NCBI RefSeq assembly: GCF_013694365.1
Contig: NZ_CP059275.1
Span: forward strand, 1,240,001-1,304,000
Length of the DNA: 64,000 nt
Direction of reading: 5' to 3'
From: Limosilactobacillus reuteri
GTDB lineage: Bacteria > Bacillota > Bacilli > Lactobacillales > Lactobacillaceae
In this document: piece after piece, positions 29,158 through 39,439 of the stretch
How the letters are laid out: each line of letters opens with the position of its first letter
Position numbering within the stretch: position 1 is the first letter of the stretch
Notes under the pieces: model-generated
Database searches by the model: none
Told to the model about the DNA's origin: nothing
The model's input: the letters and a program-made list of their open reading frames with translations, nothing else
Translations under genes and position numbers: made by a program

Positions 29158-29490
29158 ATGGAACAACAATTAGGAAAAAATATTGCTAACCGTCGTCATG
29201 AATTAAATATGACCCAACAACAACTTGCTGAGTTAAGCAATCTATCAATTAATTTTATTTCTCGCCTTGAGCGTGGTGGATCAAACGATGTTAGTTCAAC
29301 TACCCTTTTAAGATTGGCAACTGTTCTCGGCACATCGATGGATTCTCTAATGACTAATCAGGCGTCTACTGGAAACAATTCTCATCGTGGACCACAGTTA
29401 AGGAAATTAATTAATAAGCTTGAAAATTACGATTATTCTAAAACAGAACATTTAAGTAAAATAATATTAGAACTTCTTGAAAACAATTGA
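29158..29490 (+). CDS. XRE-family transcriptional regulator, small
   Basis: A 110-residue DNA-binding protein with a helix-turn-helix at residues 6-62 (RHELNMTQQQLAELSNLSI, FISRLERG) and a short helical C-terminus. Its last nine bases, AACAATTGA, are repeated immediately as the first nine bases of the following IS remnant. This indicates the element natively overlaps the 3' end of this gene. Target unknown. Confidence 0.85.
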   Translation: MEQQLGKNIANRRHELNMTQQQLAELSNLSINFISRLERGGSNDVSSTTLLRLATVLGTSMDSLMTNQASTGNNSHRGPQLRKLINKLENYDYSKTEHLSKIILELLENN

Positions 29491-29979
29491 AACAATTGAA
29501 CTACTCCCACTTAGCTAAACCTACGGTTTAATGCTTGAAGTGGGAGATTCTGGAAACATCGCATACTTACCCTACCGATTCTGAACGAACCTTCGAGCAG
29601 AGGTTACGACTATTAGCCAAGGCTCGTCCCGAGCCTAACTTTATCTATCGAATAGCTAATCCTTTTTGCAAGATGACTTGTGCAGCGTTAATATCACGAT
29701 CTAAATGTTTACCACAGTTTGGACAATCCCACTCACGTACCGCTAACCATTCCGATTTATTTAATCCTAACCGATGATTATTCTTCCCACAATTAGCACA
29801 AATTTGGCTAGTATATGACGGATTGACCTGAATAAGCTTTTTACCGTACCAATCACACTTATATTGCAACATATCTACTAATTTTGACCAGCTAGCGTTA
29901 GCGATTGCTCTAGCTAAATGGTGATTCTTCATCATTCCCTTAGTATTAAGTTTTTCCAACACAATGATGTCGTACTTTT
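29491..29979 (-). mobile_element. IS200/IS605-type element remnant, right end with tnpB 3' part on minus strand
   Basis: Only the right end of an IS605-group element. On the minus strand 29645-29977 encodes the C-terminal 111 codons of TnpB. The remaining 150 nt toward 29491 are non-coding and carry a hairpin of CTCCCACTT with AAGTGGGAG (about 29503-29548), typical of the subterminal hairpin of this group. This segment would overlap the reRNA/omegaRNA region of an intact element. The left end, tnpA and N-terminal two thirds of tnpB are absent. The coding part is repeated exactly, inverted, at 29980-30313. Confidence 0.75.
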
Positions 29980-30313
29980 AAGTACGACATCATTGTGTTG
30001 GAAAAACTTAATACTAAGGGAATGATGAAGAATCACCATTTAGCTAGAGCAATCGCTAACGCTAGCTGGTCAAAATTAGTAGATATGTTGCAATATAAGT
30101 GTGATTGGTACGGTAAAAAGCTTATTCAGGTCAATCCGTCATATACTAGCCAAATTTGTGCTAATTGTGGGAAGAATAATCATCGGTTAGGATTAAATAA
30201 ATCGGAATGGTTAGCGGTACGTGAGTGGGATTGTCCAAACTGTGGTAAACATTTAGATCGTGATATTAACGCTGCACAAGTCATCTTGCAAAAAGGATTA
30301 GCTATTCGATAGA
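29644..30313. repeat. 670-bp near-perfect inverted repeat (two opposed copies of the tnpB fragment)
   Basis: Arms 29644-29977 and 29980-30313 are reverse complements, with a TT centre at 29978-29979. Both arms encode the same TnpB fragment, residue for residue. Such a palindrome is hard to maintain natively, and it is most simply explained by the element being kept once as a whole and once as its reoriented gene. Confidence 0.9.
29980..30312 (+). pseudogene. TnpB (RNA-guided nuclease family) C-terminal fragment
   Basis: Frame open from base 29980 (KYDIIVLEKLNTKGMMKN) to the stop, 110 residues. It keeps the probable RuvC-II glutamate in IVLEKL, a four-cysteine zinc finger (CANCGKN and CPNCGKH) and the RuvC-III aspartate in DRDINAAQ. 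It lacks the RuvC-I aspartate and the guide-binding N-terminus, so it cannot be an active nuclease. No proper start codon or ribosome binding site exists. It is the reverse complement of 29645-29977. Confidence 0.85.
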
Positions 30314-30566
30314 CTCTCTTCTACTTATTTTTTGGGTTACTTAAGTATAACGTGAGAGTTCTTGCGTTTTCTATTTTTTACGCGAGAAAGCCTAGAGTCG
30401 CGGTGGTTAGCCGTGATTCTAGGCTTTCAAGTTTCAGAAACTCTCTTCTACTTATTTTTTGGGTTACTTAAGTATAACGTGAGAGTTCTTGCGTTTTCTA
30501 TTTTTTACGCGAGAAAGCCTAGAGTCGCGGTGGTTAGCCGTGATTCTAGGCTTTCAAGTTTCAGAA
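30313..30566 (+). repeat. Direct tandem repeat, two 127-bp units with a stable stem
   Basis: Units 30313-30439 and 30440-30566 look identical. Each contains a 17-bp stem; in unit 1 it joins 30387-30403 and 30411-30427 (AAAGCCTAGAGTCGCGG with CCGTGATTCTAGGCTTT). The only two mismatches in the stem are G-U pairs, as expected for structure kept at RNA level. ACTCTC near the unit start can also pair with GAGAGT. The second unit is in frame with the downstream fragment. Confidence 0.85.
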
Positions 30567-30676
30567 ACCTCGTTAAAACACTTAGAGAGTTAGATGTAGA
30601 TGAAAGAAAAATTCGTCAAAAAATTAAGGTACGATATAATCTAACCGATAGTGAAGCAGACAAGTATTTAAAATAA
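30440..30676 (+). pseudogene. Fragment of an unrecognised gene joined to the repeat
   Basis: The frame runs from the start of the second 127-bp unit to the stop before the D-lactate dehydrogenase gene. The first 42 codons are repeat sequence. The last 37 look like real protein, helical and charged (LRELDVDERKIRQKIKVRY, LTDSEADKYLK). No plausible start codon or ribosome binding site is present, so I call it a 5'-truncated gene interrupted by the repeat. Family not recognised. Confidence 0.45.
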
Positions 30677-31765
<1,089 letters not shown>

Positions 31766-32224
31766 ATGGCTACTAGTGAAGAGTTAACAAAGGAATTATT
31801 CTCTTTTTCTAATGAGATTCATCAGCGGATTATTCAAAGCCACCGGGCACATAGCGCGTTTATTGGCCGCGGTAAAATTTTGTGGTTATTGGCAAATAAT
31901 GATTATGTTTATCAGAATCAACTTGCTAATCTTGCCAAAATAAAGCCGGGATCGTTAACTCAGATTCTTGAAAAAATGGAACATGAGCAATTAATTATCC
32001 GTAAACGTGACCATAACGATAAACGTTTGATTTATGTTCGCCTAAGCAATAAGGGAAAAGAGCAATTTCAAAAAAACGAAAAGTATCATCGTGATTTTCA
32101 AGAATTTATGACTGCTCCGTTAACACCGGTAGAGATAGATCAGTTTGTCGCGACTTTAACGATATTACGAAAACAATTTAATACATATATTGATCAGCAT
32201 CAAAAGGAGATGAAAAATAATTGA
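31766..32224 (+). CDS. MarR-family regulator
   Basis: A 152-residue winged-helix regulator; the DNA-binding region LAKIKPGSLTQILEKMEHEQLIIRK and wing RDHNDKRLIYVRLS are typical. Its last codons carry AAAGGAG (32203-32209), and the terminal TTGA is natively the start of the next gene. So it is translationally coupled to the two MDR ABC genes, a common arrangement for a repressor of a drug exporter. Confidence 0.92.
   Translation: MATSEELTKELFSFSNEIHQRIIQSHRAHSAFIGRGKILWLLANNDYVYQNQLANLAKIKPGSLTQILEKMEHEQLIIRKRDHNDKRLIYVRLSNKGKEQFQKNEKYHRDFQEFMTAPLTPVEIDQFVATLTILRKQFNTYIDQHQKEMKNN
32203..32209 (+). promoter_or_regulatory. Native Shine-Dalgarno site for the first MDR ABC gene
   Basis: AAAGGAG lies 11 nt before the TTG at 32221, which natively starts the ABC gene now placed at 32225. 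The four bases TTGA are present twice, at 32221 and 32225, because the overlap was duplicated. Confidence 0.7.
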
Positions 32225-33967
32225 TTGATACGGATAGCACGAAAAAATTTAGCTTTATGGGCAACCTTAGGAGCAGTTCTCTTTTTACTAATTCAAGTTT
32301 CCTGTGATTTATATTTGCCAACGGTTACTGCAGATCTTGTTAATCGTGGAATTGTCCAAAAAGATATGGGCGTGATTTGGAGTAAGGGAATTAAGATGCT
32401 GATTGTCGTAGCAATCGGTCTTCTCGCTGCGGGGCTTAACGTTTACTTTGCGGCCACCCAATCAATGAGGGTTGGTGAAAAATTAAGGGGCCAAATTTAT
32501 CATAAAGTTTTACGTTTTTCTAATCGTGAGATGGATGAATTCGGGGACTCTTCATTAATTACGCGTTCGACTAATGACATTGTGCAGATTCAAAACGTAA
32601 TGGTTCAAATGCTACGGATGATGCTTCAAGCGCCGGTTATGCTGGTTGCTGCGTGTGTTTTGGCTTATATTCGCGAACCGCGGCTGACAAAAGTGTTCTT
32701 TATCAGTTTGCCTATCTTAGCGATTATTGTAATGATGGTGATGTACTTTGCAGTGCCATTATTTAAGAGTATTCAGAAAAAGACGGATCGCATTAATCTG
32801 ATCTTCCGTGAAGGGCTCACAGGAGTACGTGTTATTCGGGCCTTCCGCCAAGATGAACGCGAACAAAAACGTTTTAAAACTGCTAATGAAGATTACACGC
32901 AAACCGGGATCAAGGCTTTTACGATTGTTTCGACATTATTTCCGGTTGTAACGCTGATTTTAGGGATGACTAATGTTGCTATCATCTTACTTGGTGGTCA
33001 CCTTGTGGCAAGTATGAATATGCAGGTCGGTGATTTAATTGCTTTTATGACCTATGCTACTCAAATTATGATTAGTTTTATGATGCTTTCAATGATTTTT
33101 GTTTTTGTTCCACGGGCTTCGGCATCTGCTGCACGGGTTAACGCTGTTTTAGACCAGCCAATTAGTATCCATGATGCAGCTAAAAAAGACCAGGAGAAGA
33201 TTTCAATCGATCAACCAGCATCCCTAGAATTTAAGGACGTTGACTTCCGCTTTAACGGTGCGGAAAGACTTGCATTACAGGATTTGAACTTTAAAATTAC
33301 TGCGGGACAGACTTTAGCAATCATCGGTGGAACCGGCTCTGGTAAATCAGCTTTAGTTAACTTAATTCCGCGTCTTTTTGATGTCGAGAGTGGTGAAATT
33401 AAAGTTAACGGAGTACCAATTAAAAAGCTCAGTCAGCATGACCTTCATAAAGTTATTTCAATTACGCAACAGCAAGCAGTTCTCTTTAGCGGGACAATTC
33501 GTTCTAATCTTCAATTTGGTTATGAAGATGCAAGTGACGAGCAGATATGTCGTGCACTGGAAATTGCACAAGCAGCAGATTTTGTTCTTGAAGAGGGCGG
33601 ACTAGATGCTGTCGTAGAGCAAAATGGAAGCAACTTCTCTGGCGGACAGCGTCAACGACTGGCGATTGCGCGGACGATTATTAAACCGGCTTCAATTTAT
33701 ATTTTTGATGATTCATTCTCCGCGCTGGACTTTGAAACTGATGCTAAATTGCGGGCTGCTTTGGCTAAAGACCCGCAAATTCAGCAGGCGGTTACGGTAA
33801 TTGTTGCCCAACGGATTTCAACGGTTGTCGATGCTGACCAGATTATTGTTCTTGAAGAAGGCCGGGTAGTTGGTCAAGGGACTCACCAAGAATTGAAGGC
33901 CCATAATAAGACTTACCAGCAAATAATCCAGTCACAGGTTGAAAAAGGGGATGTCGATCGTGCGTAG
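32225..33967 (+). CDS. Multidrug ABC half-transporter, first subunit
   Basis: Exporter with an N-terminal six-helix membrane domain and a C-terminal ATPase, 580 residues. Walker A is GGTGSGKSALVN, signature FSGGQRQR, and Walker B reads SIYIFDDSFSALD, so the catalytic glutamate is replaced by aspartate followed by serine. It is therefore probably the degenerate half of a heterodimeric BmrCD/LmrCD-type exporter. Weak TTG start, coupled to the MarR gene. Its last 17 nt are repeated as the first 17 nt of the partner gene. Confidence 0.92.
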   Translation: MIRIARKNLALWATLGAVLFLLIQVSCDLYLPTVTADLVNRGIVQKDMGVIWSKGIKMLIVVAIGLLAAGLNVYFAATQSMRVGEKLRGQIYHKVLRFSNREMDEFGDSSLITRSTNDIVQIQNVMVQMLRMMLQAPVMLVAACVLAYIREPRLTKVFFISLPILAIIVMMVMYFAVPLFKSIQKKTDRINLIFREGLTGVRVIRAFRQDEREQKRFKTANEDYTQTGIKAFTIVSTLFPVVTLILGMTNVAIILLGGHLVASMNMQVGDLIAFMTYATQIMISFMMLSMIFVFVPRASASAARVNAVLDQPISIHDAAKKDQEKISIDQPASLEFKDVDFRFNGAERLALQDLNFKITAGQTLAIIGGTGSGKSALVNLIPRLFDVESGEIKVNGVPIKKLSQHDLHKVISITQQQAVLFSGTIRSNLQFGYEDASDEQICRALEIAQAADFVLEEGGLDAVVEQNGSNFSGGQRQRLAIARTIIKPASIYIFDDSFSALDFETDAKLRAALAKDPQIQQAVTVIVAQRISTVVDADQIIVLEEGRVVGQGTHQELKAHNKTYQQIIQSQVEKGDVDRA

Positions 33968-35797
33968 ATGTCGATCGTGCGTAGAGGACCACGTGTACCT
34001 GAACAAGCGCAGCATTTTTGGCCAACTACTAAGCGTTTGATTGCTTACTTACGGCCTTGGCGTGTGGGTGTTATTGTATCGATCTTTCTGGCAATTGTTT
34101 CAGTTATCCTCTCAATCTTGGCACCTAAAATTTTAGGTGAAGCCACTACTATTATTTATGATGGAATGTTAAAAGGATATGCGGAAATAAAAGCAGGAGA
34201 ACACCTAAGCACGCTTCCCATTAATTTCAACCGCATTTGGCAGATTGGAATTACTGTTATCTTGCTATACCTTTTTTCCGGTTTGTTCAGTTTCTTGCAA
34301 TTACAAATCATGACACGGGTATCACAGCGTGTTGTGTATAATTTGCGACAAGACTTTGAAGAAAAGATGCGACGGGTACCTATTAAATACTATGATACCC
34401 ACAATAACGGGGATATTATGAGTCGAATGGTTAACGATATGGATAATATTGCCGGAACACTCCAGCAAAGCCTAATTCAGATTATTACCAGTGTATTAAC
34501 GGTTATTGGCGTCTTTATCTTAATGCTAACCATTAGTTGGAAGTTAACCATTATTGCGCTTGTGACGATTCCGCTGAGCATTTTAGTTGTTGCGTTTGTT
34601 GCGCCTACTTCACAACGATTATTTGGCCGCCAGCAAGCAGCCTTAGGAAAAATCAATGACCAGGTCGAAGAAACCTATGCTGCTCATACAATTGTTCGGA
34701 CGTTTAATAAAGAAGAGGACGAAGAAAAAGAATTTAATCGGCGTAACCATCAATATTATCAATCAGCGTGGAAAGCGCAATTCTTTTCTAGTCTAATGAT
34801 GCCGATGATGATCTTTATTCGAAATGTCGGCTATTTAGTTGTTGCAGTTGTTGGTGCAATTCAGGTTATCCACGGCCAAATTACACTTGGTAATGTTCAA
34901 GCGTTTCTGCAATATACCAACCAGTTTTCACAACCAATTGCGCAAATTGCCAATCTTAGTAATACCATCCAGCAGACAATTGCTTCTGCTGAACGGATTT
35001 TTGAAGTGCTTGATGAGCCGGAAATGGACGATAAGATTAAAGAGACGCCAGTATTGGCAGGCACAAACTTGCCAAAGGTTGAGTTTAAAGATATTCAATT
35101 TAGCTATACTGATGAACCGCTTATTCAAGACTTTAACCTTAAGGCGCCACGGGATAAGATGGTTGCGATTGTTGGTCCAACCGGTGCCGGAAAGACAACT
35201 ATCATTAACCTTTTAGAGCGCTTTTACGACCCTCAAGGCGGGCACATTTATCTCAATGGACAAGATATTAGCTCTATGACCCGCGATGATTTGCGGAAAC
35301 ATATCGCAATTGTTCTTCAGGATACGTGGCTCTTTACGGGGACAATTTTTGAAAATATTAAGTATGGGAACGAAAATGCATCAGATGAGGAAGTTTATCA
35401 TGCGGCAAAAATGGCACGGGCTGACGCGTTTATTCGTGAATTGCCTGATGGTTATCAAACAGTGCTGGATGAATCGGCATCTAATATTTCGCAAGGGCAG
35501 CGTCAACTACTAACGATTGCTCGGGCATTTTTAGCTGATCCAGAAATCTTGATATTAGATGAAGCTACGAGTTCTGTTGATACACGGACAGAGGTATTAA
35601 TTCAAGAAGCAATGAATGCATTACAGCAGGAACGAACTAGTTTCGTTGTTGCACACCGTTTATCAACAATTCGCAAAGCTGATCAAATTGTAGTTGTTAA
35701 TCATGGGAAGATTATCGAAACCGGTAATCATGAATCATTGATGAATCAAAAGGGATTCTATGCGGCACTTTATAATAGCCAATTTGCAGGAAATTAG
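33968..35797 (+). CDS. Multidrug ABC half-transporter, second subunit
   Basis: Partner exporter of 609 residues with a membrane domain and ATPase. Walker A is GPTGAGKTT, Walker B LILDEATSSVD with the catalytic glutamate present, and H-loop VAHRLST. The signature is ISQGQRQ, where the usual S-G-G is S-Q-G. Together with the preceding subunit, which lacks the glutamate, this is the classic asymmetric heterodimer with one consensus ATP site. Confidence 0.93.
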   Translation: MSIVRRGPRVPEQAQHFWPTTKRLIAYLRPWRVGVIVSIFLAIVSVILSILAPKILGEATTIIYDGMLKGYAEIKAGEHLSTLPINFNRIWQIGITVILLYLFSGLFSFLQLQIMTRVSQRVVYNLRQDFEEKMRRVPIKYYDTHNNGDIMSRMVNDMDNIAGTLQQSLIQIITSVLTVIGVFILMLTISWKLTIIALVTIPLSILVVAFVAPTSQRLFGRQQAALGKINDQVEETYAAHTIVRTFNKEEDEEKEFNRRNHQYYQSAWKAQFFSSLMMPMMIFIRNVGYLVVAVVGAIQVIHGQITLGNVQAFLQYTNQFSQPIAQIANLSNTIQQTIASAERIFEVLDEPEMDDKIKETPVLAGTNLPKVEFKDIQFSYTDEPLIQDFNLKAPRDKMVAIVGPTGAGKTTIINLLERFYDPQGGHIYLNGQDISSMTRDDLRKHIAIVLQDTWLFTGTIFENIKYGNENASDEEVYHAAKMARADAFIRELPDGYQTVLDESASNISQGQRQLLTIARAFLADPEILILDEATSSVDTRTEVLIQEAMNALQQERTSFVVAHRLSTIRKADQIVVVNHGKIIETGNHESLMNQKGFYAALYNSQFAGN

Positions 35798-38002
35798 ATG
35801 CAAAAAATCACACTTAAAGAATCATTTATTGATCAAGCTACTAAAAAAATCACACCACATTGGGGTCCGCTCGGTTGGGTTACATATAAGCGGACATATG
35901 CTCGGTGGCAAGCAGATAAGGATCGAACTGAAGAATGGAAAGAAACCGTTAAACGCGTTATTGAAGGAAACATTAACCTTGATCCCCGTCTTAATGATAA
36001 CCCATCCCAAGCTGTTATTGATGAGTTAACAACTGAAGCAGAACAGTTATTCAAATTAATCTACGGTCTCGGTGCAACACCATCTGGGCGAAATTTATGG
36101 ATTTCAGGTACTGATTACCAGAAACGGACCGGTGACTCACTAAACAATTGCTGGTTCATTGCTATTCGTCCCCAGAAATATGGTGATAGTCACATTCAGC
36201 CAAGCTACTTAAATAATGAGCAAGTAGCAGTATCAATGCCTTTTGCTTTTCTCTTTGACGAATTAATGAAGGGTGGCGGTGTCGGCTTTTCTGTGACAGA
36301 CGATAACATTAATCAAATTCCAAGCGTAGATCACAAAATTAACTTATCCATCGTAATTGATAAAAGCAGTGCTTCTTATGATGAATCAATTAGTGCTGGC
36401 GCTTACGATCGAAATGATATCAAAAAGCCGCTCCAGGAAAATGAAATTTACTATCAGCTTCCCGATACCCGTGAAGGCTGGGTACTTGCTGTTGCTCAAT
36501 TAATTGACCTTCACTTTAAAAACACCAACCAAAATAATGTAAATAAGCTTATTTTGGATATGACCAATATCCGTCCACGTGGTGCTAAAATCCACGGCTT
36601 TGGCGGTACTGCTTCTGGCCCTACACCCCTAATTGAAATGCTTCAAGATGTTAACAAGGTGCTTAACGCTAAAGACGGTACGAACCTAAGCGCCGTTGAC
36701 TGTACCGATATCTGTAATCTAATCGGCAAAGTTGTCGTCGCTGGTAACGTTCGTCGTTCAGCTGAACTAGCTCTTGGTTCAGGAAATAATCACCAATTTA
36801 TTACAATGAAGCAAGACCAAGAAAAGCTCCAGCATCACCGGTGGGCATCAAATAACAGCATTAGTATTGATAAGGATTTTGACCACTTCCAAGAGGTCGC
36901 TGATTCCATTCAAGAAAATGGTGAACCAGGAATCGTCAATACTAGCCTATCGAAAAATTATGGCCGAATAGCTGATGGCTACCAGAAAAATATCGATGGC
37001 GACGTTGAAGGAACTAACCCGTGTGGCGAAATTTCTCTTGCTAACGGCGAACCTTGTAACCTGTTTGAAGTTTTCCCGCTTGTCGCTGAAAAACAAGGCT
37101 GGGACCTTAATGATGCTTTTCGGCTTGGCGTTCGTTTTGCAAAGCGGGTTACATTTAGTCACTATGATTGGGAAGTCTCCCGTAAAATGATCCAGAAAAA
37201 CCGGCGCATTGGGATTTCAATGTCAGGAATACAAGATTGGATTTTAAACGACTTTGGTAACCGCGTAGTAACCGGCTTTGCAAAAAATAATGATGGAGTA
37301 ATGGAACCTGTCTACGACCAACGAGTAATTGACAAGTTCAACACCCTGTATCAAGCGGTAATTAACGCCGATAAGGAATACTCTGCTGAATTGAATTGTA
37401 ATCTGTCAATCAAACATACTACTGTTAAACCTTCTGGAACAGTAGCAAAATTAGCTGGTGTTTCTGAAGGAATGCACTTCCACTATGCTGGCTACCTTAT
37501 TCAACGGATTCGTTTTCAGGATACTGATCCGCTGCTTGATGCATTAAAAGAATGCGGCTATCGGATGGAACCTGATATTTATACTGACCATACTATCTGT
37601 GTTGAATTCCCGGTTAAGGCAACTAATGCTGAAAACAAAAACTTTGCTTCTGCTGGAAATGTATCAATTGCAGAACAATTCGCTACTCAGGCGTTCTTAC
37701 AGAAATACTGGTCTGATAATGCCGTTAGCTGTACCATTACCTTCCAAAATAAAGAAGCTGCCCAAATTCCGGTACTATTAAAGCAGTACCTTAACGGAAT
37801 CAAATCTACTTCACTATTACCTTATTATGGCGGTTCGCTAAAACAAGCACCTAAAGAACCAATCACTAAAGAATTTTTCGTTAAACGACAAGCCGAAATT
37901 ACTGGTAATGTAATTGATGTATTTAACGCGCAACAACAGGATAAAGCACTTGACCTTGTTGATCAGTCCGACTGTGCTGGCGGTGCATGTCCAATTCGTT
38001 AA
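35798..38002 (+). CDS. rtpR: Adenosylcobalamin-dependent ribonucleoside-triphosphate reductase (class II)
   Basis: Monomeric class II RNR that makes dNTPs from NTPs using coenzyme B12. C118 and C420 form the reducing pair and C409 (NPCGEISL) is the thiyl cysteine. The C-terminal swinging pair is C726 and C731 in DCAGGACPIR. It has 734 residues and is close in layout to the L. leichmannii enzyme (739). It makes DNA synthesis depend on cobalamin without needing oxygen, which fits a B12-producing L. reuteri lineage. Confidence 0.97.
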   Translation: MQKITLKESFIDQATKKITPHWGPLGWVTYKRTYARWQADKDRTEEWKETVKRVIEGNINLDPRLNDNPSQAVIDELTTEAEQLFKLIYGLGATPSGRNLWISGTDYQKRTGDSLNNCWFIAIRPQKYGDSHIQPSYLNNEQVAVSMPFAFLFDELMKGGGVGFSVTDDNINQIPSVDHKINLSIVIDKSSASYDESISAGAYDRNDIKKPLQENEIYYQLPDTREGWVLAVAQLIDLHFKNTNQNNVNKLILDMTNIRPRGAKIHGFGGTASGPTPLIEMLQDVNKVLNAKDGTNLSAVDCTDICNLIGKVVVAGNVRRSAELALGSGNNHQFITMKQDQEKLQHHRWASNNSISIDKDFDHFQEVADSIQENGEPGIVNTSLSKNYGRIADGYQKNIDGDVEGTNPCGEISLANGEPCNLFEVFPLVAEKQGWDLNDAFRLGVRFAKRVTFSHYDWEVSRKMIQKNRRIGISMSGIQDWILNDFGNRVVTGFAKNNDGVMEPVYDQRVIDKFNTLYQAVINADKEYSAELNCNLSIKHTTVKPSGTVAKLAGVSEGMHFHYAGYLIQRIRFQDTDPLLDALKECGYRMEPDIYTDHTICVEFPVKATNAENKNFASAGNVSIAEQFATQAFLQKYWSDNAVSCTITFQNKEAAQIPVLLKQYLNGIKSTSLLPYYGGSLKQAPKEPITKEFFVKRQAEITGNVIDVFNAQQQDKALDLVDQSDCAGGACPIR

Positions 38003-39439
38003 ATGAAAAAGAATTTATCTGCTTGTACCACTGTCCTTGTGGGTCGCAACGCAACGATTGATGGTTCAACAATGGCAGCACGGAATGACGATACATTTGG
38101 TCCACTTACGCCCCAACGCTTCGTTACTTATCCCGCATATCATAATCACCCTAACCAAGTAAAGGCATACTTAAATAAATGTGTAATTGATCGCCCTGCT
38201 GATGGTTATCGTTATCAAGGTACTCCTAATGTTGATTATCGAACTGAAGGGGTATTCGATGAGAGCGGCTTTAACGAAAAAAATGTTGGAATGAGTGCAA
38301 CCGAAAGTGTTTATGCAAATGAACGCGTCCTTGCCTGCGATCCGCTTAATACCGAAACCGGAATCAATGAAGATCTTGTGGTTGCTGCTACCCTTCCCTT
38401 TATCGATAGCGCTCGTGACGGGGTTGCATACCTTGGTAAACTAGTCGCCAAATACGGTTCTGCTGAAGGAAACGGTATTATATTCAGCGACAAAAAAGAT
38501 GTATGGTATATGGAAATCGTCACTGGTCACCACTGGGTTGCTCAACGGATCCCCGATGACTCTTATGCCGTAACTGGAAATCGAGTAGCAATCCAGCAAG
38601 TTGACTTTAATGACCCTGATAACTTTATGTGGTCTGACGGCATCCAAGAATTCGTTGAGAAAAACCACCTCAACCCTGATAAATATGGTTGGGACTTCCG
38701 CCATATCTTTGGGACTGCTGACGTATTCGACCAACATTACAACACACCACGTCAATGGTATGGTCATAAGGTATTAAACCCCAGCGTAGAATTCGATCCC
38801 TTGGATTTTGATATTCCATTTATCATGCAAACCAATCACCGTGTTACCCTTGAAGACGTGCAAAAAATCCTCAGCAGTCACTACCAAGGAACTCCTTACG
38901 ATCCCCTCGGTCACGAAGGAACTGAACAGCAAAAACAGCTTTTCCGGCCAATTTCTCTAAATCGAACACAGAATTCCCATATTCTGCAGGTTCGGAATGA
39001 TTTGCCAGAAGCTGCTTCAACTATTATGTGGATGAGCTTTGGCGTACCAACATTTACTCCTTATATTCCATTTTTCGGAAACGCCGAAGATATTGATGTC
39101 AGCTACCGTGAAACACCAGAAAAACTCAACATGGATCTTAAGAGTGCTTATTGGATGTACCGTACCCTTTCAATGCTTGTTGAATCACACCACGCTGAGT
39201 TCTCTAAGGAAGACTTAGATTACCTCAAAGATTCACGCGAATATTTGTACCGCTGGGTTAATGAAATTGCTCCACAAGTTAAGGGGATGGCACCTAGTGA
39301 AGTTAGCGACTTTTTGAGTTCCAAGACTCATGAGATGGTTGCTGAAATGGCTAAGCGAACTAAGAACCTAATGGCTGAATTAGTTATGCACGGGTTAGAG
39401 CTTTCTAAACTTACCTTCAAAATCGACAAGAACCTATAA
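38003..39439 (+). CDS. pepD: Dipeptidase, family C69
   Basis: N-terminal-nucleophile dipeptidase of broad specificity, 478 residues. C8 in SACTTVLVGRNATIDGST is the expected catalytic cysteine, exposed after removal of the short N-terminal piece. DGSTMAARNDD and the central WYMEIVTGHHWVAQRIPDD block are family hallmarks. No signal peptide, so probably cytosolic, finishing peptides delivered by DtpT. Confidence 0.93.
   Translation: MKKNLSACTTVLVGRNATIDGSTMAARNDDTFGPLTPQRFVTYPAYHNHPNQVKAYLNKCVIDRPADGYRYQGTPNVDYRTEGVFDESGFNEKNVGMSATESVYANERVLACDPLNTETGINEDLVVAATLPFIDSARDGVAYLGKLVAKYGSAEGNGIIFSDKKDVWYMEIVTGHHWVAQRIPDDSYAVTGNRVAIQQVDFNDPDNFMWSDGIQEFVEKNHLNPDKYGWDFRHIFGTADVFDQHYNTPRQWYGHKVLNPSVEFDPLDFDIPFIMQTNHRVTLEDVQKILSSHYQGTPYDPLGHEGTEQQKQLFRPISLNRTQNSHILQVRNDLPEAASTIMWMSFGVPTFTPYIPFFGNAEDIDVSYRETPEKLNMDLKSAYWMYRTLSMLVESHHAEFSKEDLDYLKDSREYLYRWVNEIAPQVKGMAPSEVSDFLSSKTHEMVAEMAKRTKNLMAELVMHGLELSKLTFKIDKNL

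Noticed and set aside
29535..29777. Plus-strand frame inside the IS remnant
   Set aside because: It is the complement of the TnpB coding sequence and has no protein-like pattern of its own.
29980..30312. Active TnpB nuclease
   Set aside because: Only the C-terminal third remains; RuvC-I aspartate and guide-binding domains are missing.
30313..30566. Tandem repeat as a CRISPR array
   Set aside because: Only two units of 127 bp with no variable spacers and no cas genes nearby.
30362..30676. A 104-residue gene starting in the first 127-bp unit
   Set aside because: Its N-terminal part is the repeat translated 1.6 times; only the last 37 residues look like protein.
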